From JAFGGG01 sp964638895 (GTDB lineage Bacteria; Spirochaetota; Spirochaetia; SZUA-6; RPPD01): a DNA stretch of 48,816 nucleotides. The notes beneath the pieces were generated by a model. The model was not told the origin of the DNA and did not search any database. It saw only the letters and a list, made by a program, of their open reading frames with translations. The stretch covers positions 1-48,816 of the forward strand of contig CAZWYY010000026.1 of NCBI GenBank assembly GCA_964638895.1, written 5' to 3'. The position numbers and the translations under genes were made by a program. Numbering within the stretch: position 1 is the stretch's first letter; each line of letters starts with the position of its first letter. This document shows positions 36,739 to 44,175 of this stretch, piece after piece.

Positions 36739-38568
36739 ATGCAAGAAGCCGTGCAACGGTTTCTTCCCGCCACGTCCGCCGAGATGCGGGAGCGGGGCTG
36801 GCAAGAAGCCGATTTCATATTAATAACCGGCGACGCCTATGTGGACCATCCCTCGTTCGGCGCCGCGATCATCTCCCGCCTGCTGCAAAGCAGGGGCTAT
36901 AAGGTCGCGGTGCTGAGCCAGCCCGGGCCGGAAAGCGCCAAAAACTTCCGTGTGTTGGGCAGGCCCCGGCTGGGATTCCTGGTTACGGCCGGAAATATCG
37001 ATTCCATGGTGAATAATTACACGGCCGCCAAAAGAAAACGGACAAAGGATGTCTACTCCCCGGGCGCCCGCGCGGGCCTGCGCCCCGACCGCGCGTCAAT
37101 CGCCTACTCCATCCGCGTGCGGGAGGCCTTCGGACAGGTTCCGATCATCCTTGGGGGCCTGGAAGCGTCACTGCGGCGCCTGGCACACTATGATTATTGG
37201 AGCGACAAGGTAAGGCGTTCGGTACTCATGGACTCCGGCGCGGACCTCGTGGTCTACGGCATGGGTGAGCGCGCGATACTGGAGGTAGCGGAGCTGCTGG
37301 ACAAAGGGGTGCCGGTACATGAGATCCGTTCGGTCCCCGGCACGGTCTACAAAACCGCGGGCCTGCCGGAGGGCGGCGAATATGTAATGCTGCCGTCATT
37401 TAACGAAATTAAAAGCGACAAACCGTCTTTTACGCGCAGTTTCACACTCCAATACGAAAACAATTGCCATATCAGGGGCAAAACACTGGTTGAGGCGTAT
37501 GATGGGGGGATGGTGGCACAGAACCCTCCCGCCGCCCCCCTTTCCCGTGAGGAGCTTGACGGGGTATACGAGTTGCCCTACGTAAAAAATTATCACCCGG
37601 CTTATGAACAGGCCGGGGGGGTTCCGGCCCTGGAAGAGGTAAGGTTCAGTCTTACCGCGAGCCGCGGTTGTTTCGGCAACTGCCATTTTTGCTCGCTGAC
37701 CTTTCACCAGGGCAGGCTGGTAAGCTCGCGCAGCCATGCCTCACTGGTACGCGAGGCCCAAGGCCTGACACTCCTCTCCGGCTTCAAAGGCTACATCCAT
37801 GACGTGGGCGGACCCACGGCCAATTTCAGAAATCCGGCCTGCGAGGCCCAGCGTACCGGCGGAGGCTGCAGGAACAGGGAATGCCTGGTTCCCTCGCCCT
37901 GTAAAAACCTGGAGGTCGATCACAACGATCTGCTCAGCCTTCTGGAGGCGCTGAAAAAAATTCCCGGCGTAAAAAAGGTCTTTATCCGTTCCGGGCTGCG
38001 TTTCGACTACATTCTGGCCGATCCCGACCCGCGTTTTTTGCGGAGCCTGGTGAAGGACCATATCAGCGGACAACTGAAGGTGGCGCCCGAACACGTGGCC
38101 GACCATGTGCTGCGTCTGATGAACAAGCCGCCCCACGCCCTTTACGAACGGTTCAGCGCGCTGTTCTACAAGCTTACGGCCGAGCTGCAAAAAAAACAGT
38201 ACCTGGTTCCCTATTATATCTCCGCCCACCCCGGCTCTACCCTGCGGGACGCCATTGCCCTGGCCTGTTATTTTCACGGCAAACATTACATTCCGGAACA
38301 GGTACAGGATTTTTACCCCACGCCGGGCACGATTTCCACCTGTATGTATTATACGGGCACGGATCCGAGAAGCGGACGGGCCGTGTTCGTGGCGCGCAGC
38401 CCGCACGAGAAAGCAATGCAGCGCGCCCTGATGCAGTTTAACCAACCGCAAAATTACCGCCTGGTGTATGACGCGCTGGTCAGGGCAGGGAGAAAGGACC
38501 TGATCGGGTTCGGCCCCGCGTGTCTGATAAAACCGCGGCGCAGGAGGACAACCAACACACCGGGTTGA
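36739..38568 (+). CDS. YgiQ-family radical SAM protein
   Basis: A 609-aa radical S-adenosylmethionine protein with the 4Fe-4S ligands Cys311, Cys315 and Cys318 in SRGCFGNCHFC. The N-terminal region (GDAYVDHPSFG, LLQSRGYKVAVLSQPG) is the cobalamin-binding-like domain of the UPF0313/YgiQ family. The C-terminal part contains QVQDFYPTPGT, also typical. The reaction is unknown in the family. Length is normal. It is convergent with the decayed GH5 fragment only four bases away, which marks the start of an AT-rich stretch. Confidence 0.95.
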   Translation: MQEAVQRFLPATSAEMRERGWQEADFILITGDAYVDHPSFGAAIISRLLQSRGYKVAVLSQPGPESAKNFRVLGRPRLGFLVTAGNIDSMVNNYTAAKRKRTKDVYSPGARAGLRPDRASIAYSIRVREAFGQVPIILGGLEASLRRLAHYDYWSDKVRRSVLMDSGADLVVYGMGERAILEVAELLDKGVPVHEIRSVPGTVYKTAGLPEGGEYVMLPSFNEIKSDKPSFTRSFTLQYENNCHIRGKTLVEAYDGGMVAQNPPAAPLSREELDGVYELPYVKNYHPAYEQAGGVPALEEVRFSLTASRGCFGNCHFCSLTFHQGRLVSSRSHASLVREAQGLTLLSGFKGYIHDVGGPTANFRNPACEAQRTGGGCRNRECLVPSPCKNLEVDHNDLLSLLEALKKIPGVKKVFIRSGLRFDYILADPDPRFLRSLVKDHISGQLKVAPEHVADHVLRLMNKPPHALYERFSALFYKLTAELQKKQYLVPYYISAHPGSTLRDAIALACYFHGKHYIPEQVQDFYPTPGTISTCMYYTGTDPRSGRAVFVARSPHEKAMQRALMQFNQPQNYRLVYDALVRAGRKDLIGFGPACLIKPRRRRTTNTPG

Positions 38569-38572
38569 ATCA

Positions 38573-39365
38573 TTAGAAATATTTTTTTAATAATTTCAAT
38601 AATATTAAATCTGTATTTTCTTTGTTATTATATTCATCCAGGGATTTATACCGCTCTTGATTATTGATTATACCGAAATCAAGATTTTTATACGCCCAGT
38701 ATAGAAAACCGATATTATATTCCTTAAAAATATTCAACACGCTCTCAATCCACTTCAATCTTGAATCGTGCGGCGCTTCCAGCGCATACCCCAAATTCTC
38801 CGCAAAAAACATGTTTATCTGTTTTCCCGGCGAAATCAATCACCGGTTTTAATTTTTCCAACAAAAAAAGTTCATTAAACGTTGTATCATTATCCATGTA
38901 TGGAAAATAAAGGATGTTTTCAGAACCTTCATCCGTCCAGTATGCCTTTTGGTGCGTAAATTTAATCGGACCATAGAAATGAAAGGAAAAAGTAATGTCA
39001 TCATAATCAAAAAACTCTTCAAGGTGATAAAATGTATCCGCTGCGCCCGCTAAATTTGACTCTATAACCAGATTATTTTTATAACCTTTTTCCCTGATTC
39101 GGTTAATTGCATGTTTATAGAATTGGTTTAATAACTCAACATTTTCACATTGCGGTTCGTTTAATAGTTCCACGTATGTATTTTTGGATTGGTTGATATT
39201 CGCCAGAATATGTTCCAGTATTGATATATGGTGATCAATATTTTTTTGATTTTTAAAAAAAGCAATGTTTTTGTCCAAAAAATGGTGCCAGGGAGTAATA
39301 TGAAAATCAAGGATGCATATAAGATCGTTTTTTATGCCCCATTCTGATATTTTTCTCCCTATGAT
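38573..39365 (-). pseudogene. GH5-like cellulase fragment, N-truncated and frameshifted
   Basis: Two frames make up most of a family 5 (clan GH-A) barrel. From 39365 downward: ILDFHITPW (strand 3), YVELLNEPQ with the acid/base Glu in NEP, FSFHFYGP, then HVFCGEFG with the nucleophile Glu. Around 38775-38785 the frame shifts by one base; the sequence continues PHDSRLKWIE, IGFLYWAYKN and DFGII, the normal end of the fold. In the upstream direction an in-frame TAA (39368-39366) cuts off the first strands and any signal peptide. Both catalytic Glu residues survive but the gene cannot make a full enzyme. It lies 45 bp after the permuted lichenase on the same AT-rich segment. Confidence 0.8.
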
Positions 39366-39410
39366 TTATTAAGTATGTATTTAAAATCAGGATTGATCCT
39401 CTTGATCTTT

Positions 39411-40223
39411 CTACCGGTTATCCCTTTGTAATTTACCATGAAATCCTGATTCATCCTTTTTGGTTAAGCATATTATGAGATATCCGTCCTTAATAACAAC
39501 GTTGCTTTGTGAGAAATCCACAAGATTTCCATCAAATGTCCAGTTTCCTTTTCCCCATCTTTTGCTGTCGAATTTATCAAAATTATCCGTCCATTTATGG
39601 GTAAAATCGGTGCCGTTTTCCCCTTTCCCCGGCGTATATTCATAATATTTAATCCAGTTTATGTATTGATACAAAGGTAATGTATCTTCTTCAAATTTTC
39701 CCACCCAATCTTCAATTACCGCAATCCAGAGATTCATTCTATAAGTTTGCGGTGTATCGCGTAAATCTATCACCTGCCGGCTGTTTTTTGCGGTATCCTT
39801 TCTGATTAATTCATCATCAACATACCATGCAATATAATCAGGAGTCCATTCAATGGTAAACGTATGAAATACGCTGTCTATGTTTTTTACCTTCACTACA
39901 TTTTCGCTTGTTATTCTCTTATCAGCGAATCCCGTTATTATATTGGTTTGGAAGAGATCTTTTTCTTTTCCAATCGCTTCGATGTCGATTTCCCTCCATG
40001 GATATGGTTTCCCCTTCCATGACAAATTATCATAGAGAAAAAAGCTCGATACAATTCCTTTTTCAGATACCAATTTTGCTCGTACCTCAAATTTCCCAAA
40101 AAGCACCGCTTCATGCGAATAGACTTCTCCGCTTTTATAGTCTTTGGCCTTATCCTGCGAATAGATATTATTAATGAGAATTAATAAAATAATAAAAACA
40201 AATAACAGGTTTTTTATTTTCAT
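39411..40223 (-). CDS. Circularly permuted GH16 lichenase (1,3-1,4-beta-glucanase)
   Basis: A 270-aa secreted enzyme that should cut beta-1,4 bonds next to beta-1,3 bonds in mixed-linkage glucan. Signal peptide about 1-22. The domain starts at a strand that is normally internal (EVYSHEAVLFGKFEVRAK), then the catalytic WREIDIEAIG (Glu78, Asp80, Glu82) and FNLW-equivalent MNLW. Its C-terminus (about 205-265: TDNFDKFD, RWGKGNWTFDGN, DGYLIICLTKK) is the segment that opens ordinary lichenases. This is the same strand order as the Fibrobacter succinogenes lichenase, with very similar residues throughout. GGGAG lies 8 bases before ATG 40223. Codon use is strongly AT-rich. A LacI-type operator lies upstream of its promoter. 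Confidence 0.92.
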   Translation of the reverse strand: MKIKNLLFVFIILLILINNIYSQDKAKDYKSGEVYSHEAVLFGKFEVRAKLVSEKGIVSSFFLYDNLSWKGKPYPWREIDIEAIGKEKDLFQTNIITGFADKRITSENVVKVKNIDSVFHTFTIEWTPDYIAWYVDDELIRKDTAKNSRQVIDLRDTPQTYRMNLWIAVIEDWVGKFEEDTLPLYQYINWIKYYEYTPGKGENGTDFTHKWTDNFDKFDSKRWGKGNWTFDGNLVDFSQSNVVIKDGYLIICLTKKDESGFHGKLQRDNR

Positions 40224-40526
40224 CTTGTATTCTCCCGGTTTTTATTGCAGGCAATATTGAAATATAATATTATTCTGATTAGTCATATTCCTGTACATTT
40301 TTCGATTTTAATGATTATCAAATATTTTTGTCAAATTATTTATGTATGAAATCGATTCCAACCGGTTGTTTCTGTTAATAAATATGAAATAATTTTTTTT
40401 ACAGGATTCTCCGGGAAATTTATTGCCGCGGATAATCATATATTTTTTATTGCCCACCGTGCTGTTTTGTCGTAAAATAAAAATAAACGGCAAGGAATTA
40501 TTTTCTATGTTAATGTTGTAACGATT
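40224..40526. promoter_or_regulatory. AT-rich divergent control region, lichenase / lacI-type gene
   Basis: About 300 bp with no gene. For the lichenase (minus strand): -35 TTGACA at 40334-40329 with a weak -10 region TTAAAA 17 bp on. The operator TGAAATCGATTCCA is at 40347-40360, and the palindrome CAACCGGTTG at 40359-40368 partly overlaps it. Nothing else recognisable except A/T runs. A clear promoter for the regulator gene was not found. Confidence 0.55.
40347..40360. promoter_or_regulatory. LacI-type operator upstream of permuted lichenase
   Basis: TGAAATCGATTCCA, a near-palindrome with a central CG as in LacI/GalR operators. The exact reverse complement occurs at 44059-44072. It lies 12 bp upstream of the lichenase -35 box, and 166 bp before the start codon of the divergent LacI-family gene. 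Confidence 0.65.
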
Positions 40527-41585
40527 ATGAGTCTGTATAAGGATCATATTACTATTTATGATATCGCCAGACGGGCGGGTGTCTCCGCGGCAACCGTATC
40601 CAGGGTGTTGAACAACCGCGCCAACGTCAGTATCGCGACACGGCAAAAGGTTGAAAAAGTCATCGCCGAACAACATTATGAACCGAATGAGATAGCGCGT
40701 ATGCTTCACAACCGGTATTCAAATACGATCGGCCTCCTGGTGCAGTCGCTGAACAACCAGTTTTTTGCGCGGATATGCAACGAGGCGGAGGAGGCCTGCG
40801 AGAAGATCGGATATACGCTGTTGATCGGTATTACCAATAATAATTTTCAAAAAGAGAGCAAATTACTCAATACCTTTTTAAAAAAACAGGTCGACGGATT
40901 CATTCTACTCGGTGGAAGGGCCAATGAATACCATCCGTCCGCGGATTTGATAGCTGAAATGGATCTTATATCCGACCAGGTACCGATCATTTTCATTAAC
41001 GGCGGGGTGGGATTTCGTAATTGCTTCAGCGTAAAAACCGATGAAGGCGGCGCCTTTGCTAAAATGATACGGTATTTGCTCTCATGCGGACACCGTAAAA
41101 TTGCGTTGATAACCGGGCAACAAAATCTCTGGACAACGGATGAGAAAATCCGGGTTTATAAGAAAAACCTGAAAAAGCAAAGGCTTGGCTTTCGCGATGA
41201 ATGGATCGTATCCGGGGAATATACCATGGCAAGCGGTGAGCAATGCATGAACCGGATTCTTTCACTGAAAGAACTGCCCACCGCGGTTGCCTGCACAAAC
41301 GATATTCTGGCTATCGGGGCCATGCGTGCCGCCTTGTTCAAGGGGTATACTATACCGCGGAATTTCAGTATTACGGGATTCGACGATATTGTTATGGCCG
41401 CCGAGTTCGTCCCGGCCTTGACGACCATACGGCAGAACTATTCCCTTCTTGCCTCTGCGGCCGTCCAAACCATTGCGGATTACATCGCGGGCAAGGATGT
41501 GGAGCGTGAGGTCAGCATAGACGCCGAACTGGTGGTAAGGGAATCATCCGCAACTCTCCCCGGCGCACGATCGCTTGTGCGCTGA
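40527..41585 (+). CDS. LacI-family transcriptional regulator
   Basis: A 352-aa regulator: N-terminal LacI helix-turn-helix (ITIYDIARRAGVSAATVSRVLNN, about 8-30) with the hinge helix reading PNEIARMLHN, then a periplasmic-binding-protein-like sensor domain (NTIGLLVQSLNNQFF, ITGFDDI, TTIRQNY). It should bind a sugar, probably a glucan-derived oligosaccharide, and central-CG palindromes. Such palindromes are found before all three GH16 genes nearby. It sits in the middle of the locus, divergent from the permuted lichenase and convergent with the CBM32-like lipoprotein (5-bp gap). Confidence 0.95.
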   Translation: MSLYKDHITIYDIARRAGVSAATVSRVLNNRANVSIATRQKVEKVIAEQHYEPNEIARMLHNRYSNTIGLLVQSLNNQFFARICNEAEEACEKIGYTLLIGITNNNFQKESKLLNTFLKKQVDGFILLGGRANEYHPSADLIAEMDLISDQVPIIFINGGVGFRNCFSVKTDEGGAFAKMIRYLLSCGHRKIALITGQQNLWTTDEKIRVYKKNLKKQRLGFRDEWIVSGEYTMASGEQCMNRILSLKELPTAVACTNDILAIGAMRAALFKGYTIPRNFSITGFDDIVMAAEFVPALTTIRQNYSLLASAAVQTIADYIAGKDVEREVSIDAELVVRESSATLPGARSLVR

Positions 41586-41590
41586 AAAAA

Positions 41591-42628
41591 TTAATTGTAC
41601 ACCTGTAATTCCCTCAAGCAAAAATTCGTATATTGGTTGATTAATATTCTGAAGAATCTCTTTGTGGTAGGTTCAAACAGGATCTCATTGACCTCATTAC
41701 CGCCTCCGGTTGTTTTATTTACCAGGTATACATCACTCCAGAGGCGCGCGTCGTCCGATGCCTGAATCGTAAAAGCCGCAGGGAATTCTTTTCCCCAGTC
41801 AAGGACAACCTTTTTGACCTGTTTTTTTTCCCCCAGGTCAACCAGTATCCATTGCGGGCCGCCGTCCGCAGCCGGAATCCACGAGGTTTCCTGCTTCCCG
41901 TCAAACGCCATGCCGGCGTTATTCTCATTGGTTAATACGGAAGACGCGCTTGCCTGTTTATGCAGGGCCAGGTTCGGTCCCTGCGCCTGCATAATTTTAT
42001 CGAGGTATTCCCTTTCCATGTCCATCAGCAAACGGATGCCGTCCTCATTATATTCCACCCCGTACTTTTTTTTCATGTCTTCATTCCAGGTTTTAACAAA
42101 ATCATGCCAGTAATCCTCACACACTACATCATAAATTTCCTGTTTTACCTGCGCGAATGTCAACTGAACTGTTTTGCCGTTTTGTTTTCGGACCGCGGCC
42201 GCCTTGTTGTTTTCATAATATGTCCGCAATACCCGATCGGTTATTGTGGGCAGAACATTTTCCGCAAATCTTGACCTTAAATATGTGCGAAATTGTATCA
42301 GTGCCTTTTGCTTTTCATTGTCATCGGGCGCTTTGGGGGCAGCCGTTGCTGTTCCGGCAGCCCTGTTTAACTCTTCCAATACCGCGATTTCCGCAGAAAG
42401 ATATTTGGAAAACAGGTAATTCTTGTGCCATTCCGGGTCGGTACTGATACGACGCTGCCGACGCGCCATGAGAAGTAAATCCTTTTTTACTTCTCCAATC
42501 CTGACATTATATTCCCTGTTTTGATATTTGAATTTTACCAGCCACGTTCCGTCATGGGAACAAGAGTTTAAGATACCGGTCAGCGTAATTAAAATCAGCA
42601 GGCAAAATGTCAATGATCGTACCAACAT
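41591..42628 (-). CDS. Lipoprotein with C-terminal F5/8 type C (CBM32-like) domain
   Basis: A 345-aa lipoprotein: signal peptide ending ILNSC (lipid-bearing Cys about 20). An uncharacterised mostly helical region follows (about 25-210; charged, with TYYENNK and DYWHDFVKTW). The C-terminal discoidin/CBM32-like domain (about 215-345) shows ASSVLTNENN, FDGKQETSW, WILVDLGEKKQVKKV, IQASDDARLWSDV and LRELQVY. The last domain should bind glycan on the cell surface. The middle part is faintly like SurA/parvulin N-terminal helices but not assignable. ATG 42628 is preceded by AAGAGG; a longer ORF to 42808 runs through the terminator and is rejected. Confidence 0.82.
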   Translation of the reverse strand: MLVRSLTFCLLILITLTGILNSCSHDGTWLVKFKYQNREYNVRIGEVKKDLLLMARRQRRISTDPEWHKNYLFSKYLSAEIAVLEELNRAAGTATAAPKAPDDNEKQKALIQFRTYLRSRFAENVLPTITDRVLRTYYENNKAAAVRKQNGKTVQLTFAQVKQEIYDVVCEDYWHDFVKTWNEDMKKKYGVEYNEDGIRLLMDMEREYLDKIMQAQGPNLALHKQASASSVLTNENNAGMAFDGKQETSWIPAADGGPQWILVDLGEKKQVKKVVLDWGKEFPAAFTIQASDDARLWSDVYLVNKTTGGGNEVNEILFEPTTKRFFRILINQYTNFCLRELQVYN

Positions 42629-42640
42629 GCAAAACCTCTT

Positions 42641-42684
42641 AAAAGGGGGGGGGAAAAAAAGATGAACTTCTCCCCCCTTTTTTT
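42641..42684 (-). terminator. Terminator-like hairpin with G9 tract between two lipoprotein genes
   Basis: Plus strand AAAA then nine G (42645-42653) and seven A, loop region GATGAACTTCT, six C (42672-42677) and seven T. On the minus strand the stem is followed by CCCCCCTTTT-type sequence, so it can end transcription of the GH16-CBM6 gene. The G9 run is prone to slippage. It lies just before the ribosome-binding site of the next lipoprotein gene. Confidence 0.65.
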
Positions 42685-42696
42685 GTGATTTACGGC

Positions 42697-43824
42697 TTAA
42701 TAATTGTTGAAGGTGATGCGTGCCAGGTTTGCGGCCCCATTGGTACTCTTGATGTAAATAGTGTGCGTTCCGTTGGCAACACCCGGGTTCAAACCACACC
42801 CGGTCCATTTATACGTACCCCAACCGCCGGTGGAAGAATAGTTGACGGTTCCGATAACCGTGCCCCACGCGCTGTCCAGTCTTACCTCCATGCTGCCGTT
42901 TAAGGTGGTCGCGTATTCGATGCTGAAATTGTTATATCCGCTGGAAAGGTTAACGTTATCAAACCTGATCCAGTCACCGGGATCAAAACTTCCCACTCCG
43001 CCGTTCCAGATCGTAACTCCGCTGGAACTGCTGCATTGCCAGGCGTTTAACTGGAAATTTCCGGCTGTGCCTCCGCCGCCGCCGCCGCCACCACCACCGC
43101 CGCCGCCGCCGCTAAGAGGCGAGTAGTTGAAATTTCTGTAGGTGGTGGTACGGGCACCGGAATAATTCCAGCTTCCCAGCCAGTCATTGGCACTCCCGTC
43201 ATGATTCCACACATTCATCATCACCTGCATGTTATGGGAAGGCAATGTGGAACTGCTGCCGTTGATTGTTCTGCCGCCGTAGGTAATATAATTGGGTGCC
43301 CACGTAATTGTAGTCGAACCGTTTCCGATAAACTCGTGTCCGCCCTGGCCGTTCTTGTAATAGTTGTACTGCCAGCCCTTGGTACCGATTTTTTCAACAT
43401 CTATCTCATCCCAGGGACTACCGGTGTAAAGAAAGAATGATTGAACGGTGCCGCTTTGGCTGAATGTGGACATACTGACGGAAAACGTACCGTAGGTAAA
43501 AGTATCATTTGACCGATACTCTCCCCCCGAATATGACCTCCCGTTACGCGCGGTATTGTTTAAAGTAATCGCCATGCCGTTTCCGCTGAACGAAATATTA
43601 TTGGGATTCCATGCGCAGCCGAACGGCGACCCGTTGTTCCAGTCGGCCTTACTCCACATACCACTGTTAAAATTGGTTAGTGAATCGCTTTTTGCGCTAC
43701 TGATGGTTCTCGCGCCTGTTGTATTTTCTCCACCGGCATCCACGCCGGAGAGCGAACAACCGAACAGGAATATAAAACCCGCGGTAACAATAAATACGAA
43801 ACACAATATTTTGAGATTACTCAT
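42697..43824 (-). CDS. GH16-polyglycine-CBM6 lipoprotein (beta-glucanase)
   Basis: A 375-aa surface lipoprotein. Lipobox FLFGC (Cys23); GH16 domain (about 45-235) in the normal, non-permuted order with catalytic WDEIDVE (Glu140, Asp142, Glu144); a linker of 14 consecutive Gly (239-252); and a CBM6 domain (about 255-375: GDWIRFDNVNLSSGYNNFSIEYA, HTIYIKS, NLARITFNNY). It should bind and cut beta-1,3-1,4- or beta-1,3-glucan at the cell surface. AAGGAGG precedes ATG 43824 at 5 bases; the upstream in-frame start is rejected. Two LacI-type operators lie just upstream of its probable promoter. Confidence 0.92.
   Translation of the reverse strand: MSNLKILCFVFIVTAGFIFLFGCSLSGVDAGGENTTGARTISSAKSDSLTNFNSGMWSKADWNNGSPFGCAWNPNNISFSGNGMAITLNNTARNGRSYSGGEYRSNDTFTYGTFSVSMSTFSQSGTVQSFFLYTGSPWDEIDVEKIGTKGWQYNYYKNGQGGHEFIGNGSTTITWAPNYITYGGRTINGSSSTLPSHNMQVMMNVWNHDGSANDWLGSWNYSGARTTTYRNFNYSPLSGGGGGGGGGGGGGGTAGNFQLNAWQCSSSSGVTIWNGGVGSFDPGDWIRFDNVNLSSGYNNFSIEYATTLNGSMEVRLDSAWGTVIGTVNYSSTGGWGTYKWTGCGLNPGVANGTHTIYIKSTNGAANLARITFNNY
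43069..43112. repeat. GCC/ACC trinucleotide repeat encoding a glycine run
   Basis: Uninterrupted GCC/ACC triplets on the plus strand code for 14 Gly on the minus strand, the linker between GH16 and CBM6 domains. Slippage here would change linker length in steps of one residue without breaking the frame. Confidence 0.85.
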
Positions 43825-43897
43825 AAATACCTCCTTCTTCGTCATGAGTAACATTATGCACCTGCCAACGGCAAGGTACTTTGTAACATGCTGTAAA

Positions 43898-43926
43898 TTC
43901 TAGAAGTAATGTGTAATCTGTTGCAA
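43898..43926 (-). promoter_or_regulatory. Probable promoter of GH16-CBM6 gene
   Basis: Minus strand: TTGCAA (43926-43921), an 18-bp spacer, then TAGAAT near 43902-43897. The first operator half lies only 2 bp upstream of this -35 box. Moderate match to consensus. Confidence 0.45.
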
Positions 43927-43928
43927 CC

Positions 43929-43963
43929 TGAAACCGATTCCGGGTCTGATGTAACCGGTTCCA
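43929..43963. promoter_or_regulatory. Tandem LacI-type operators upstream of GH16-CBM6 gene
   Basis: TGAAACCGATTCCG at 43929-43942 and TGTAACCGGTTCCA at 43950-43963, centres 21 bp (two helical turns) apart. They match the operator at 40347 at 12 and 11 of 14 positions. Both lie upstream of the probable promoter of the minus-strand gene and about 100-130 bp from the operator of the divergent laminarinase gene. Confidence 0.6.
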
Positions 43964-44058
43964 GCAGGGAATATGGGTAATCCGGATTTTATATGGTTTG
44001 AGTTTGATCCTCGATCCGCAACAAACAGCGCCCCCACTCCACTTATTTTTATTGAGAC

Positions 44059-44072
44059 TGGAATCGATTTCA
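44059..44072. promoter_or_regulatory. LacI-type operator upstream of GH16 laminarinase gene
   Basis: TGGAATCGATTTCA, the exact reverse complement of the operator at 40347-40360. It ends 12 bp before the -35 box TTGAAA of the plus-strand gene, the same distance as at the permuted lichenase. Confidence 0.65.
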
Positions 44073-44084
44073 CAATCACTAATA

Positions 44085-44114
44085 TTGAAATGCCGTATAA
44101 ATTGTTAATATGAT
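44085..44114 (+). promoter_or_regulatory. Probable promoter of GH16 laminarinase gene
   Basis: TTGAAA at 44085-44090, an 18-bp spacer and TATGAT at 44109-44114. About 60 bp of leader precede the start codon. The rest of 43964-44175 shows only A/T-rich sequence. Confidence 0.5.
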
Positions 44115-44175
44115 TATAACAATACGCAGTTGTATTGATTATGAATAAAGCATAAAAGTGTGTACGGGAGAAGAT

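Noticed and set aside
38569..40526. Insertion sequence or integrated element at the AT-rich island
   Set aside because: No transposase, integrase, terminal inverted repeats or flanking direct repeats could be seen; transfer is inferred from composition only.
43069..43112. Triplet repeat as part of a CRISPR-like array
   Set aside because: It is a pure codon repeat inside a coding frame with no spacers.
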